A DNA stretch of 44,394 nt from an uncultured Oscillospiraceae bacterium (lineage in GTDB: Bacteria > Bacillota > Clostridia > Oscillospirales > Oscillospiraceae). The stretch is from the NCBI GenBank assembly GCA_944387145.1, contig CALXDU010000007.1:1-44394 (forward strand), read 5' to 3'. Every line of letters starts with the position of its first letter. Within the stretch, counting starts at the first letter, position 1. The notes under the pieces were generated by a model that was not told where the DNA came from, ran no database searches, and saw nothing but the letters and a program-made list of their open reading frames with translations. A program made the translations under genes and the position numbers. This document shows, piece after piece, positions 15,546 to 24,079 of this stretch.

Positions 15546-16879
15546 AGTGCTACCTCCTCTAATACATATCCGGACAAGTCTCCGTCTACACATCCGTCAA
15601 TCTTTACGGTGACAAACATGCCTTCGCGCAGGGGTTCTTCCGAAGCAAGCCATACCCGGCCGTCAATATCCGGAGAATCTGCATAGGTCCGGCCATAGAA
15701 CTGCTCCAGTTCTTCGTCATAGCCGTCTACCAGAACCTCCAGAGTCTTTCCCTGCATAGCAGCATTGTAGTCGTCCATAATTCCGGATTGGATCATCTCA
15801 ATAGTCTGGGCACGCTGCTGGGCAACCTCGTTGTCTACAAATTCCATCTTTGCCGCCGGCGTTCCCTCTTCCGGAGAGAAGGCAAAGGCACCCACCCGTT
15901 CCAGCCGCTGCTCCCGGAGGAAATCGCACAGTTCCTGGAACTCTGCTTCCCCTTCCCCGGGCAGGCCAGTAATCAGGCTGGTACGGATCACCAGGCCGGG
16001 AATCCGACTGCGAAGCTTATCAAACAATTCCCGCAGGAACTGTCCGTCTCCCCGGCGGTTCATCAGTTTCAAGATTTCGCTGTTGCAGTGCTGGATGGGA
16101 ATATCCAGATACTTCACAATCTTGGGCTGGGTTGCCATGACATCGATAAATTCATCATCAATTTCGTCGGGGTACACATAATGCACCCGAATCCAGTGCA
16201 GACCCTCAATTTCGCACAGCTTCCGCAGCAGTTCCGGCAGCAGGCGCTTATGCCCCGGAAGGTCCGTGCCGTAGCGGCTGGTATCCTGGGCCACCACAAT
16301 CAGTTCCTTCACGCCGCTGTCTGCCAGCAGCCGGGCTTCATACAGAACATCGTCCAGCTGACGGCTGCGGTACTTGCCCCGAAGATAAGGAATGATGCAG
16401 TATGCGCAGCGGTTATCGCAGCCTTCCGCAATCTTAATGAACGCATAATGCTCCGGAGTGGTGACGATGCGTCCGGTTTCCTGCTCCGGTGCGTCAATGG
16501 AGCCAAATTCCGAAACTTTTTGCTGATTCAGCAGCGCTTCGATGGCCGGGACAATCTCCGTATAGCTTCCCGTTCCCAAAATGCCATCCACTTCCGGCAT
16601 TTCCGACAGGATTTCGTCCTGATACCGCTGGGACAGGCAGCCGGTGACCAGGATCTTGCCCACCTGACCTTCTGCTTTCAGCGCAGCAGTTTGCAGAATG
16701 TAGTCGATGGCCTCTGCTTTGGCAGAATCGATAAAGCCGCAGGTGTTGATGACCACCACGTCACTGCCCACAATGTCCTCTTTGACCGTGTGGCCTGCTT
16801 CCCGGACACGGTACATCATCCGTTCGCAGTCCACCTGGTTCTTGGCACAGCCAAGGGATATAAAACCAATATTTGCCAT
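15542..16879 (-). CDS. rimO: Ribosomal protein S12 methylthiotransferase
   Basis: A 445-aa radical-SAM enzyme that adds a methylthio group to an aspartate of ribosomal protein S12. The N-terminal UPF0004 domain (SLGCAKNQVDCERM) holds auxiliary-cluster cysteines. The radical-SAM core has GCDNRCAYCIIPYLRGKYRSR with CxxxCxxC. A C-terminal TRAM domain ends the protein. The motif set and length separate RimO from MiaB. RBS GGAGGAG precedes ATG 16877-16879, 5 bp after the recX stop; its stop overlaps pgsA. Confidence 0.93.
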   Translation of the reverse strand: MANIGFISLGCAKNQVDCERMMYRVREAGHTVKEDIVGSDVVVINTCGFIDSAKAEAIDYILQTAALKAEGQVGKILVTGCLSQRYQDEILSEMPEVDGILGTGSYTEIVPAIEALLNQQKVSEFGSIDAPEQETGRIVTTPEHYAFIKIAEGCDNRCAYCIIPYLRGKYRSRQLDDVLYEARLLADSGVKELIVVAQDTSRYGTDLPGHKRLLPELLRKLCEIEGLHWIRVHYVYPDEIDDEFIDVMATQPKIVKYLDIPIQHCNSEILKLMNRRGDGQFLRELFDKLRSRIPGLVIRTSLITGLPGEGEAEFQELCDFLREQRLERVGAFAFSPEEGTPAAKMEFVDNEVAQQRAQTIEMIQSGIMDDYNAAMQGKTLEVLVDGYDEELEQFYGRTYADSPDIDGRVWLASEEPLREGMFVTVKIDGCVDGDLSGYVLEEVAL

Positions 16880-16884
16880 TTCTG

Positions 16885-17511
16885 TTACTCCTCCGGAAAA
16901 TCCTCTGTTTCAAAGGAAAGTCCATTCAATGCCTGCTTGATGCTGCCGTAGCTATGTCCTCGGCGCAGCAAGGCATCCACGGCTTTTTTGACTTGTTTGG
17001 GATCGTCCGTGCCCGCCAGACGGGAGCGGAGAAAGGATTGGATTTTCTCCATCTGATCCGGATAATCCGCCAGAACTTCTTCCCAGTACTCCTTGGGAAT
17101 CCGTTTTTCATACAGCGCCTGCTTTGCTCTGGCCAAACCGTAGCCTTTGGAAATGCACGAATGCACCACGGTTTCCGCTGTGCTACGGTCATCCACCAAG
17201 TGCAGATCTTCCATCCACTGCACCGCCTCTTTGGCCTGAAGGGGGTCTTCCCCTTTTCTGACCAGTCTGGCTTCCAGATCCTTTCGGGATACGCTGGCAG
17301 CGGAGACGATTCTTACTGCCCGCATCTTTGCGGACATTCTGCCCATTTCCTGCAAAAGAGCGTCCAATTCCTCCTGGGTCAGCTCTTTTCCAGGATACAG
17401 GCCAAAGTCCTCCACCGTCTGCCGGTATAGTCCCAACTTTCTTCCGTCCTCCAAGGTTGCCCAGTACCGGCCTGCCCGGTCGGGGCTGAGCTTCAGGGAA
17501 TCAATCCTCAT
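16885..17511 (-). CDS. recX: RecX-family regulator of RecA
   Basis: A 208-aa helical, charged protein with the tandem three-helix pattern of RecX, for example [13 protein letters not shown] and [20 protein letters not shown]. RecX binds RecA filaments and limits their activity. The gene starts at ATG 17509-17511, inside the last codons of recA (11-bp overlap), so the two proteins are made in a fixed ratio. It is 5 bp from rimO. Confidence 0.9.
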   Translation of the reverse strand: MRIDSLKLSPDRAGRYWATLEDGRKLGLYRQTVEDFGLYPGKELTQEELDALLQEMGRMSAKMRAVRIVSAASVSRKDLEARLVRKGEDPLQAKEAVQWMEDLHLVDDRSTAETVVHSCISKGYGLARAKQALYEKRIPKEYWEEVLADYPDQMEKIQSFLRSRLAGTDDPKQVKKAVDALLRRGHSYGSIKQALNGLSFETEDFPEE

Positions 17512-18607
17512 CGTTAAAGTCGTCGGCGCTGACGGTTACGGCACGCTCTGCGGCCTTGGCTTCCATTTTCGGAGCGCCGCCGTTCAGCTTCCACAGGTTT
17601 TCCCGAACCTGGGCTTCCACCTTCTCAGCAATATCCGGGTTGCTCATCAGGAAATCCTTTACCGCATTGGCGCCCTGACCGATGCGCTCATCTCCCATGG
17701 AGAACCAGCTGCCGCTTTTCTGGATGATATCCATCTGCACTGCCAGGTCCACCAGTTCTCCCCACTTGGAGATGCCCTGACCGTACATGATTTCAAACAC
17801 CGCTTCCCGGAAAGGCGGTGCGACCTTATTCTTGACCACCTTGACCCGGGTCTTGTTGCCGATGACGTTGCCGCCTTCCTTGATGGATTCCACACGGCGC
17901 ACGTCCAGACGGACGGAAGCGTAGAATTTCAGTGCGTTGCCGCCAGTGGTAGTTTCGGGGTTACCGTACATCACACCGATTTTCATACGCAGCTGGTTGA
18001 TGAAAATCACCACACAGTTGGTTTTGGCAATGGTGCCGGCCAGCTTCCGCAGGGCCTGGGACATAAGCCGTGCCTGTAGGCCCACAAAGGTGTCACCCAT
18101 TTCGCCCTCAATTTCCTGTTTGGGAACCAGGGCCGCAACGGAGTCCACAACCACCGCATCCACTGCGCCGGAGCGTACCAGTGCGTCAGTGATTTCCAAT
18201 GCCTGCTCACCGGTATCCGGCTGGGACACCAGCAGGTTGTCTGTATCCACACCCAGAGCAGATGCATACACCGGGTCCAAGGCATGCTCCGCATCCACGA
18301 AGGCCACTTCTCCGCCCCGTTTCTGGGCCTCTGCCAGAATGTGCAGAGCCAGAGTGGTCTTACCGGAAGATTCCGGGCCATAGATTTCGATGATTCTTCC
18401 CTTGGGTACGCCGCCAATGCCCAGCGCTGCATCCAGCGCCAGAGAACCGGTGGGGATGGCCTCCACGTTCATTTCCGGGCGGTCACCCAATCGCATTACG
18501 GTACCTTTACCGAAATTTTTGTCAATCTGGGCCAATGCGGTCTGCAGGGCCTTTTTCTTATCCGATGCGGGGGTAGGTGCTTCATAAGCAGTCTTTTTGG
18601 TCGCCAT
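17501..18607 (-). CDS. recA: Recombinase RecA
   Basis: A 368-aa strand-exchange ATPase, normal length. Walker [10 protein letters not shown] is at 77-85; other RecA landmarks are [30 protein letters not shown] and the L1/L2 loops. The C-terminal tail is acidic (DDFNDED). Start: ATG 18605-18607, one base after the prmC stop codon, with AAGGAAGG inside the prmC end; a longer frame to 18850 overlaps prmC and is not used. I see no LexA-type box just upstream, so recA here seems tied to the operon promoter rather than to its own SOS promoter. Confidence 0.97.
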   Translation of the reverse strand: MATKKTAYEAPTPASDKKKALQTALAQIDKNFGKGTVMRLGDRPEMNVEAIPTGSLALDAALGIGGVPKGRIIEIYGPESSGKTTLALHILAEAQKRGGEVAFVDAEHALDPVYASALGVDTDNLLVSQPDTGEQALEITDALVRSGAVDAVVVDSVAALVPKQEIEGEMGDTFVGLQARLMSQALRKLAGTIAKTNCVVIFINQLRMKIGVMYGNPETTTGGNALKFYASVRLDVRRVESIKEGGNVIGNKTRVKVVKNKVAPPFREAVFEIMYGQGISKWGELVDLAVQMDIIQKSGSWFSMGDERIGQGANAVKDFLMSNPDIAEKVEAQVRENLWKLNGGAPKMEAKAAERAVTVSADDFNDED

Positions 18608-18608
18608 G

Positions 18609-19484
18609 TTATCCTTCCTTCCTGCCGTACTGGGCCAGCACGGCTCTTTCTCTATCATTAAAATCCCGGGCTCGTTCCAGAATCGTAAAGTCGTTTTCTT
18701 CCAGAATCCGGCATACACTGTCTCCTTGTCCCATGCCGAACTCCAGGCACAGGTATCCGCCCGGCAGCAGTGCGGAGGTAAAATTCCGGGCAATGGAACG
18801 GTAGAAATCCAAACCGTCTTCCCCGCCGTACAGCGCCATATGGGGTTCATAATCCTTTACACTGTGAGGCAGCTCCTCCATTTCCGCCGCTGTCACATAG
18901 GGGGGATTGGAAACAATCATATCAAATTTTCCCAAAAAACGAGCCGCCGGTTTCAAGGCATCCACCTGAACACAGCGAACCCGGCCTCCCAGTTTATTCA
19001 GGGAGGTATTTTCCTTCGCCACCGACAATGCGGCCTGGCTCAGGTCGGCCAGGGTGATCTTGGCATCTTTGACCCGGGTGGCAATTGCCAAACCAATGCA
19101 GCCGCTGCCGCAGCACAGGTCCAGAATCCGGGGAGATTCCTCCAAAAACAGCGCCTGGCGAATTGCCAATTCCGCTACTGCGCAGGTATCGTCCCGGGGA
19201 ATCAGCACATCCGGCGTTACATGCAGGCCTACGCTATAAAATTCCCATTGTCCCAGGATATAGGGAATCGGCTCCCCTGCCAGCAGTCGGTTCAAACCTT
19301 CTGCGACACCTTTTACAATCTCTTCCGAAGCATACAAATCCCGGTCCGCCAGAAACTCCGCCTGGCTCTTTCCGGAAACATGGCAAAGCAGCAGTCTGGC
19401 AAGGACGCCGGCATCCTGGGCCGATTCCGTTGCCAGCAAGGCTCTGCGGGTATCCTGGTAAAGCTCTCCGTACTGTTTTACCAT
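18609..19484 (-). CDS. prmC: Peptide chain release factor N5-glutamine methyltransferase
   Basis: A 291-aa SAM-dependent enzyme that methylates the GGQ glutamine of release factors. N-terminal helical domain, then a class I methyltransferase fold with [15 protein letters not shown] (about 121-135) and the catalytic NPPY (193-196). It starts within the end of the DUF1385 gene (7-bp overlap) and its stop is one base before recA. The DUF1385-prmC pair is common in Firmicutes, usually next to prfA and rpmE, neither of which is seen here. Confidence 0.93.
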   Translation of the reverse strand: MVKQYGELYQDTRRALLATESAQDAGVLARLLLCHVSGKSQAEFLADRDLYASEEIVKGVAEGLNRLLAGEPIPYILGQWEFYSVGLHVTPDVLIPRDDTCAVAELAIRQALFLEESPRILDLCCGSGCIGLAIATRVKDAKITLADLSQAALSVAKENTSLNKLGGRVRCVQVDALKPAARFLGKFDMIVSNPPYVTAAEMEELPHSVKDYEPHMALYGGEDGLDFYRSIARNFTSALLPGGYLCLEFGMGQGDSVCRILEENDFTILERARDFNDRERAVLAQYGRKEG

Positions 19485-20479
19485 CGGTCGGCACCCTCCT
19501 CTTCAGGAAGCACGGCTTCCAGAGCGGCAATGCCCACTTCGATCATTCCGGCATCCGGCTCGTTGGTGGTAAAGTTCTGCATCCACATACCCGGAGCCGT
19601 CAGAATCCGGGTAAATCCGTTATCATGGCGGCCGGCCCAGCGGTTGATTTCATAGGTAATGCCCACAATCAGCGGCAGCAGCAGAAGCTTGAAGGCAATC
19701 ATCAGCAGCCGGTAGCCAAAACTTCCCCGGATGGCTTCCAATTCGGGAAAAATCGCCAGCAAACCGGAAGAAGCAATGGAAAACACCAGAATTGACGTTA
19801 CCATCACCACCAGCAGAAAGCTGGTACCGCAGCGAGGGTGCAGCCGTGTCTGCTTGCTGACATTTTCCACGGTCAAAGGCAGTCCCGCTTCGTAGCAGCG
19901 GATGGTCTTATGTTCTGCTCCGTGATAGGAAAATACCCGTTTCATCTCTCCCATCCGGGAAACCAGCAGCATATATCCCAGGAAAATTCCCATACGGATT
20001 ACACCCTCCACCAAATTCAGCGTAAGGGTATTGGAAATCCAGCGGTCGAAAAAGCCGCTGATAATCATGGGCAGCAAAAAGAACAGTCCGATGGACAGCC
20101 CCAGGCCCAGCGCCACTGCCAGGCCTACCACCACTTGCTGGAATTTTTCATTTCCCAGTTTCTTCTCCAGCCACTGGTCAAATTTGGAAGGAGCTTCCTG
20201 CTCTTCCTCCGGCGCCAGATCCGCAGAGCGCATCAGCGCCTTCACACCCACCACCTGGGCATCAAAGAAATTGAATACACCCCGGACAAAGGGCCAGTTT
20301 TTCCAGGATTTCGGCGGATTCTTCTTTCTGGGATGGACGTCCACATTCAGTCCGTCCTTGCCCCGGGTGACAATGGCGTCCTTTTCCGGGCCGCGCATCA
20401 TAATCCCTTCAATCAGTGCCTGGCCGCCAATCATCGTCTTGAAGGGCCGGCAGCAATTTTCCGTTTCGTTATTTGCCAT
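19478..20479 (-). CDS. DUF1385 membrane protein
   Basis: A 333-aa protein with the DUF1385 hallmarks GGQALIEGIMMRGP near the N-terminus, YHGAEHKTIRCYE in the middle and HPRCGTSFL. Four hydrophobic segments lie between about 115 and 275. The histidine/glutamate/cysteine-rich centre hints at metal binding, but function is not known. RBS AAGGAG is 11 bases before ATG 20477-20479. It sits 15 bp after the histidine kinase and overlaps prmC. Confidence 0.88.
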   Translation of the reverse strand: MANNETENCCRPFKTMIGGQALIEGIMMRGPEKDAIVTRGKDGLNVDVHPRKKNPPKSWKNWPFVRGVFNFFDAQVVGVKALMRSADLAPEEEQEAPSKFDQWLEKKLGNEKFQQVVVGLAVALGLGLSIGLFFLLPMIISGFFDRWISNTLTLNLVEGVIRMGIFLGYMLLVSRMGEMKRVFSYHGAEHKTIRCYEAGLPLTVENVSKQTRLHPRCGTSFLLVVMVTSILVFSIASSGLLAIFPELEAIRGSFGYRLLMIAFKLLLLPLIVGITYEINRWAGRHDNGFTRILTAPGMWMQNFTTNEPDAGMIEVGIAALEAVLPEEEGADRW

Positions 20480-20494
20480 AGTGTAAGAGTCTCC

Positions 20495-21925
20495 TTAGTG
20501 TGCAGCAGGCAGGCGCACCGTTACCAGCGTGCCGCCGCCGGGCGCATTCTCCAGGGTCAGGGTACCGCCGTGCATATCCACGATTTCATCACAGACCGCA
20601 AGGCCAATGCCTGTGCCACGGACACTGGAGCTGCCCTTATAGAACTTCTTTTTCACCAGAGGAAGTTCGTCCTCCGGGATGCCGGGACCATAGTCCCGAA
20701 TCCGGACAACAACCTGGTCATCCTCAAAATGCATACTGGTATCAATCCGCTTGCCTTCCCCGCCATACTTGGCTGCGTTATCCAGAATGTTCAGGAACAC
20801 CTGGCGCAGGCGCTTGGGGTCGCAGGGGATCTCCGGAATCTCTTCATCCGAGTCATGGTAACACAGCTGAATGCCATCCTGGGCCAGTCTGCTTCCGTAC
20901 ATATAAACCGTATCTTCAAATTCTCCCCGGATATCTGTCAGCTCTACAGAAAGGGTCATTCTTCCGTCCTGCATCCGGGTAAAGTCCAGTAGTTCGATGA
21001 CCATCTCTGTCAGGCGCTTTGCCTCACTGGCAATGATTTTCAGGCCCTGCCGGGTATCGGCATCCATGTTTTCATCCGCCAGCAGCGTTTCGCTCCAACC
21101 GTTGATAACGGTCAGAGGGGTACGCAGCTCGTGGGAAAGCTGGGAGATAAACTCCGCCTGCATCTTTTCATTCTGGGCAATCTTGCTGGACATTTCATTG
21201 ATGGTCTCCGCCAGATCGCCAATCTCGTCATGAAATGGCGTTTTAATCAGGACACCATAGCTGCCGTTGGCGATGCGTTTGGCTTTTTCTGTGATTTCTG
21301 CCACCGGGTTCATGATAGAATGCAGATAGTAATTGCTGCTGACTACCACAACTGCCAGCAATACCATCAAAACCACTCCACTGGTCAAAACCACCAGAAG
21401 GATCTGCCCGTCAATGATACGGGTGGATGTGACAAATCGCAGCACACCGGCAACCTCGCCATTGGCGTAGATCATGGGACCGGAAACCGCCATAATCCGC
21501 TCGTCGGTATGGGGGTCACGGCCCACATAAGTCTGAACCACCCGGGTGCTGATTGCCTTGGCAATCTCCGGTGTGCTGGGAGAGTCCCCTGGCCACTGGC
21601 CGTAGGAAGAAGACAGCAAATTTCCATCCCGGTCAATAAACTGCAGCTCAATTTTGTCTTTGCCCTCATAGGTTTGGGCATAGATAATGCACGACTGCAA
21701 ATATCCGTCATAGGACTGATCCAGGTTATCGGCAAAAAACTCCATAGTAGCATTGGCACGGTTTTCCAGATCCCGCTGCATGCTGCTGTAATAGTAGGCA
21801 GAAAATGCGGCGGTAATCGCCAAAACGCACACCAATCCCAGTGCCAGAACCACACTGGCGGTATTCAGCAGCCAGCGCTTCTGCAGTCCACCCATATTGA
21901 GAATGGGTTTGAATTTTTCTCGCAT
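20495..21925 (-). CDS. Membrane sensor histidine kinase (HAMP)
   Basis: A 476-aa kinase. TM1 about 18-45, extracytoplasmic sensor about 46-172, TM2 about 173-198, HAMP about 198-250, dimerisation/phosphoacceptor motif SQLSHELRTPL with His 265, then the ATPase with N box NILDNAAKYG, G1 DYGPGIPEDE and G2 GTGIGLAV. The start ATG at 21923-21925 overlaps the response regulator stop by one base (TAATG). It should phosphorylate that regulator. The sensed signal is unknown; the preceding lipoprotein is a candidate input component. Confidence 0.93.
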   Translation of the reverse strand: MREKFKPILNMGGLQKRWLLNTASVVLALGLVCVLAITAAFSAYYYSSMQRDLENRANATMEFFADNLDQSYDGYLQSCIIYAQTYEGKDKIELQFIDRDGNLLSSSYGQWPGDSPSTPEIAKAISTRVVQTYVGRDPHTDERIMAVSGPMIYANGEVAGVLRFVTSTRIIDGQILLVVLTSGVVLMVLLAVVVVSSNYYLHSIMNPVAEITEKAKRIANGSYGVLIKTPFHDEIGDLAETINEMSSKIAQNEKMQAEFISQLSHELRTPLTVINGWSETLLADENMDADTRQGLKIIASEAKRLTEMVIELLDFTRMQDGRMTLSVELTDIRGEFEDTVYMYGSRLAQDGIQLCYHDSDEEIPEIPCDPKRLRQVFLNILDNAAKYGGEGKRIDTSMHFEDDQVVVRIRDYGPGIPEDELPLVKKKFYKGSSSVRGTGIGLAVCDEIVDMHGGTLTLENAPGGGTLVTVRLPAAH

Positions 21926-22611
21926 TATGCGCCCCACTTATAGCCCAGCCCCCAGACTGTGGTGATGTAGGTAGGATTGGCGGTATCGTCCTCAATTTTG
22001 ATCCGCAAACGGCGAATGTTCACATCCACAATCTTCAGTTCTCCCTCATAATCCCGTCCCCAAACTGCGGAGAGGATGTCCTCCCGGGACAGAGCGCGGC
22101 CGGGATTCTGCATGAACAGTTTCAAAATGGCGTACTCCACCTGGGTCAGGCGAATCCGGTTTCCGTTCTTCTCCAGGGTATGATTCCGGGTGTTCATCAC
22201 AAAGGGTCCCTGGGTCAGAAGCTCAGAGCTGGCATTGCTGTCGCCGCCGATCCGTCTGTACAGTGCGTCAATTCGTGCGGTCAGTTCCGCCGGGGAGAAG
22301 GGTTTTGTTACATAGTCATCCGCACCGGTCATCAAACCTGTTACCTTGTCCATCTCCTGGGTGCGAGCCGTGAGCATAATAATACCCATCTGCTTATTGG
22401 TGGCACGAATTCGCCGGCAAACTTCAAAGCCGTCAATTCCCGGCACCATGATATCCAGAATGGCAACACCCACATCCGGATTTGCGGCAATGGCATCCAG
22501 CGCTTCCTGACCGTCACCGGCTTCGATAACATCGTACCCTGCACGTTTCAGATTGATTACCACAAAGCTGCGGATATTCAATTCATCTTCCATAATCAGA
22601 ACTTTTTTCAT
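21925..22611 (-). CDS. OmpR/PhoB-family response regulator
   Basis: A 228-aa regulator. Receiver domain with acidic pocket MEDE, phospho-acceptor Asp 53 in ILDIMVPG, then T (MLTAR) and K (VTKPFSP). C-terminal winged helix with VDVNIRRLRIKIEDD and TTVWGLGYKW. Start: ATG 22609-22611, with GAGGGG ten bases upstream; the ATG at 22620 is too close to that RBS. It is 14 bp after the lipoprotein stop and one base overlaps the kinase. Targets unknown. Confidence 0.93.
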   Translation of the reverse strand: MKKVLIMEDELNIRSFVVINLKRAGYDVIEAGDGQEALDAIAANPDVGVAILDIMVPGIDGFEVCRRIRATNKQMGIIMLTARTQEMDKVTGLMTGADDYVTKPFSPAELTARIDALYRRIGGDSNASSELLTQGPFVMNTRNHTLEKNGNRIRLTQVEYAILKLFMQNPGRALSREDILSAVWGRDYEGELKIVDVNIRRLRIKIEDDTANPTYITTVWGLGYKWGA

Positions 22612-22625
22612 GTTGCTCATACCCC

Positions 22626-23951
22626 TCAGTTCTCCCCCACTTGCCAATCCTGTCGGATCAAATGGAAGGATTGGATTAAATAATCTTCTGTTATGCCATA
22701 ATCGGCAGCGCCCACATCCAGCTCTCCTGCGTATGCAACGCCTTCTGTCCGATACACTGGGAACCGGCCTTCTTCCGTTGCCATTTTATCCCGATCAGAA
22801 CCGGTAAAAACATACAGATGAAACAACGGCGTAGCCTCCTGGTAAGCAGAATCCCATAGATAGAAGGCAAAGGCATCTTGTTCCTGCTCTACCGAAACAC
22901 GGCTGGCCCACTGGTTATCCAACTGTAAATACCATCCGCCCACATAGTTGTGGTATGTAAACAGTTTATCCACTTCCCATCCGTTCAGGTTCAGGGAAAA
23001 CCAGCGAAGCAAAAACTGATCTTCACTCCATCCGTGATTCCAGACCGCTTTCATGGTAATCATAGATGGCAGTTCCAGAACGCCATCGTTATCCATGTCA
23101 CAGCCATAGACATAATAGTTTCGCAGAGTCTTGATGCTGGTACTGGCTTCACTTTGCATGGAGATATTGGTAAAGGTGTCATCTTTCAGTGCCAAAACAT
23201 CTGTAACGATGGTATTTTCGTCAGCAGAACTGGCCACATACACCGCTGGGGTGCCATCTTGAAGATCGCTTTGGGTAATACGCCGGATTTGTGACGGGTC
23301 CTGGGAAAGCTGCGTCTCCACGCTGCGGACAATCTGTCCGTCCCGGGTACTGTACAAAACCGCCATGCCGCCCTCAGATTCTGCCTCTCCAGGGCGCAGG
23401 ACCATCAGTTCCTGTCTCTTGTTCTCATCCAAATCGCAGGTCAGGAATTTGGCGTAGCTATTGAGAAGCAGCAGTTCTGCGTCGCCGTTAGCAAAGCTGT
23501 ACACCGCCACGCTGCGCAGCACCTGGTCGCTGACCTGCAATCCGATGACCAGTTCATAACCCGGTCGTTCATCGAACTGCACATACTCAACCTGTTCAAA
23601 ATTCATTCCGTTGCTGCCAATGGTTTCCATGGTGCGAACGGTTCCGTCCGCTTCCTTTTTGAAGATCAGGATTTGCAGCGGCTTTTCAGAAGCGCCCTTT
23701 GCAAATACCAGATACTCATTTTCCCCATCGCCATCCAAATCCGCCATCTGCATGGTCTGCTGGTTTTCGCCGGAGCGAGGGGCGGAGTATGTAAGGCCAT
23801 ACATGGCAGAGTCCACAGCAGTCTGAAGTTGGCCATATTCTTTTGACCGCTTGGGCAGGGCGTACATTTCTTCTACCGTGCGCATGGCGCATCCGGTAAA
23901 GAGCAATGCCGTCATCGCCAGAATCATCAGAAACAGCGTTCTCTTTTTCAC
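22626..23951 (-). CDS. Lipoprotein with FG-GAP/VCBS-like repeats, two-component operon
   Basis: A 441-aa surface lipoprotein. Signal peptide with lipobox LLFTGC (Cys 21). Calcium-loop-like repeats recur: ADLDGDGENEYLV (70-82), CDLDENKRQEL and CDMDNDGVLEL, as in FG-GAP/VCBS beta-propellers. The rest has no family I recognise. Start: GTG at 23949-23951 with AAAGGAG eight bases upstream; a GTG at 23960 abuts that RBS. It is the first gene of the operon and is followed within 14 bp by the response regulator, which suggests an extracellular partner of the kinase or a target of the same pathway. Confidence 0.75.
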   Translation of the reverse strand: MKKRTLFLMILAMTALLFTGCAMRTVEEMYALPKRSKEYGQLQTAVDSAMYGLTYSAPRSGENQQTMQMADLDGDGENEYLVFAKGASEKPLQILIFKKEADGTVRTMETIGSNGMNFEQVEYVQFDERPGYELVIGLQVSDQVLRSVAVYSFANGDAELLLLNSYAKFLTCDLDENKRQELMVLRPGEAESEGGMAVLYSTRDGQIVRSVETQLSQDPSQIRRITQSDLQDGTPAVYVASSADENTIVTDVLALKDDTFTNISMQSEASTSIKTLRNYYVYGCDMDNDGVLELPSMITMKAVWNHGWSEDQFLLRWFSLNLNGWEVDKLFTYHNYVGGWYLQLDNQWASRVSVEQEQDAFAFYLWDSAYQEATPLFHLYVFTGSDRDKMATEEGRFPVYRTEGVAYAGELDVGAADYGITEDYLIQSFHLIRQDWQVGEN

Positions 23952-23991
23952 GGCATCCACTCCTTTCGCTCTTTTTCATTTGCGTCCTTCA

Positions 23992-24021
23992 GCGGCAGAC
24001 CGGAAAAGCCGATTCTGCCGC
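23992..24021 (-). other. Leader hairpin upstream of the lipoprotein gene
   Basis: An 8-bp stem GCGGCAGA/TCTGCCGC (23992-23999 with 24014-24021) with an inner CGG/CCG pair. No T run follows on the minus strand, so it is a stable 5' leader structure rather than a terminator. Confidence 0.5.
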
Positions 24022-24049
24022 CTGGTGACGAATAAAGCAGTTTTCGGTT

Positions 24050-24058
24050 ATTATAGCA
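24050..24058 (-). promoter_or_regulatory. Extended -10 promoter of the nine-gene operon
   Basis: TGC-TATAAT on the minus strand (TATAAT at 24050-24055), between the dnaE stop and the lipoprotein gene. The -35 (TTCCTT, 17 bp upstream, 24073-24078) is weak. No terminator is seen after dnaE, so readthrough is also possible. Confidence 0.6.
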
Positions 24059-24079
24059 CAAACATTTGGAAAAAGGAAG

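Noticed and set aside
18600-18700. SOS (LexA) box before recA
   Set aside because: No GAAC-N4-GTTC-like dyad found upstream of recA or at the operon promoter.
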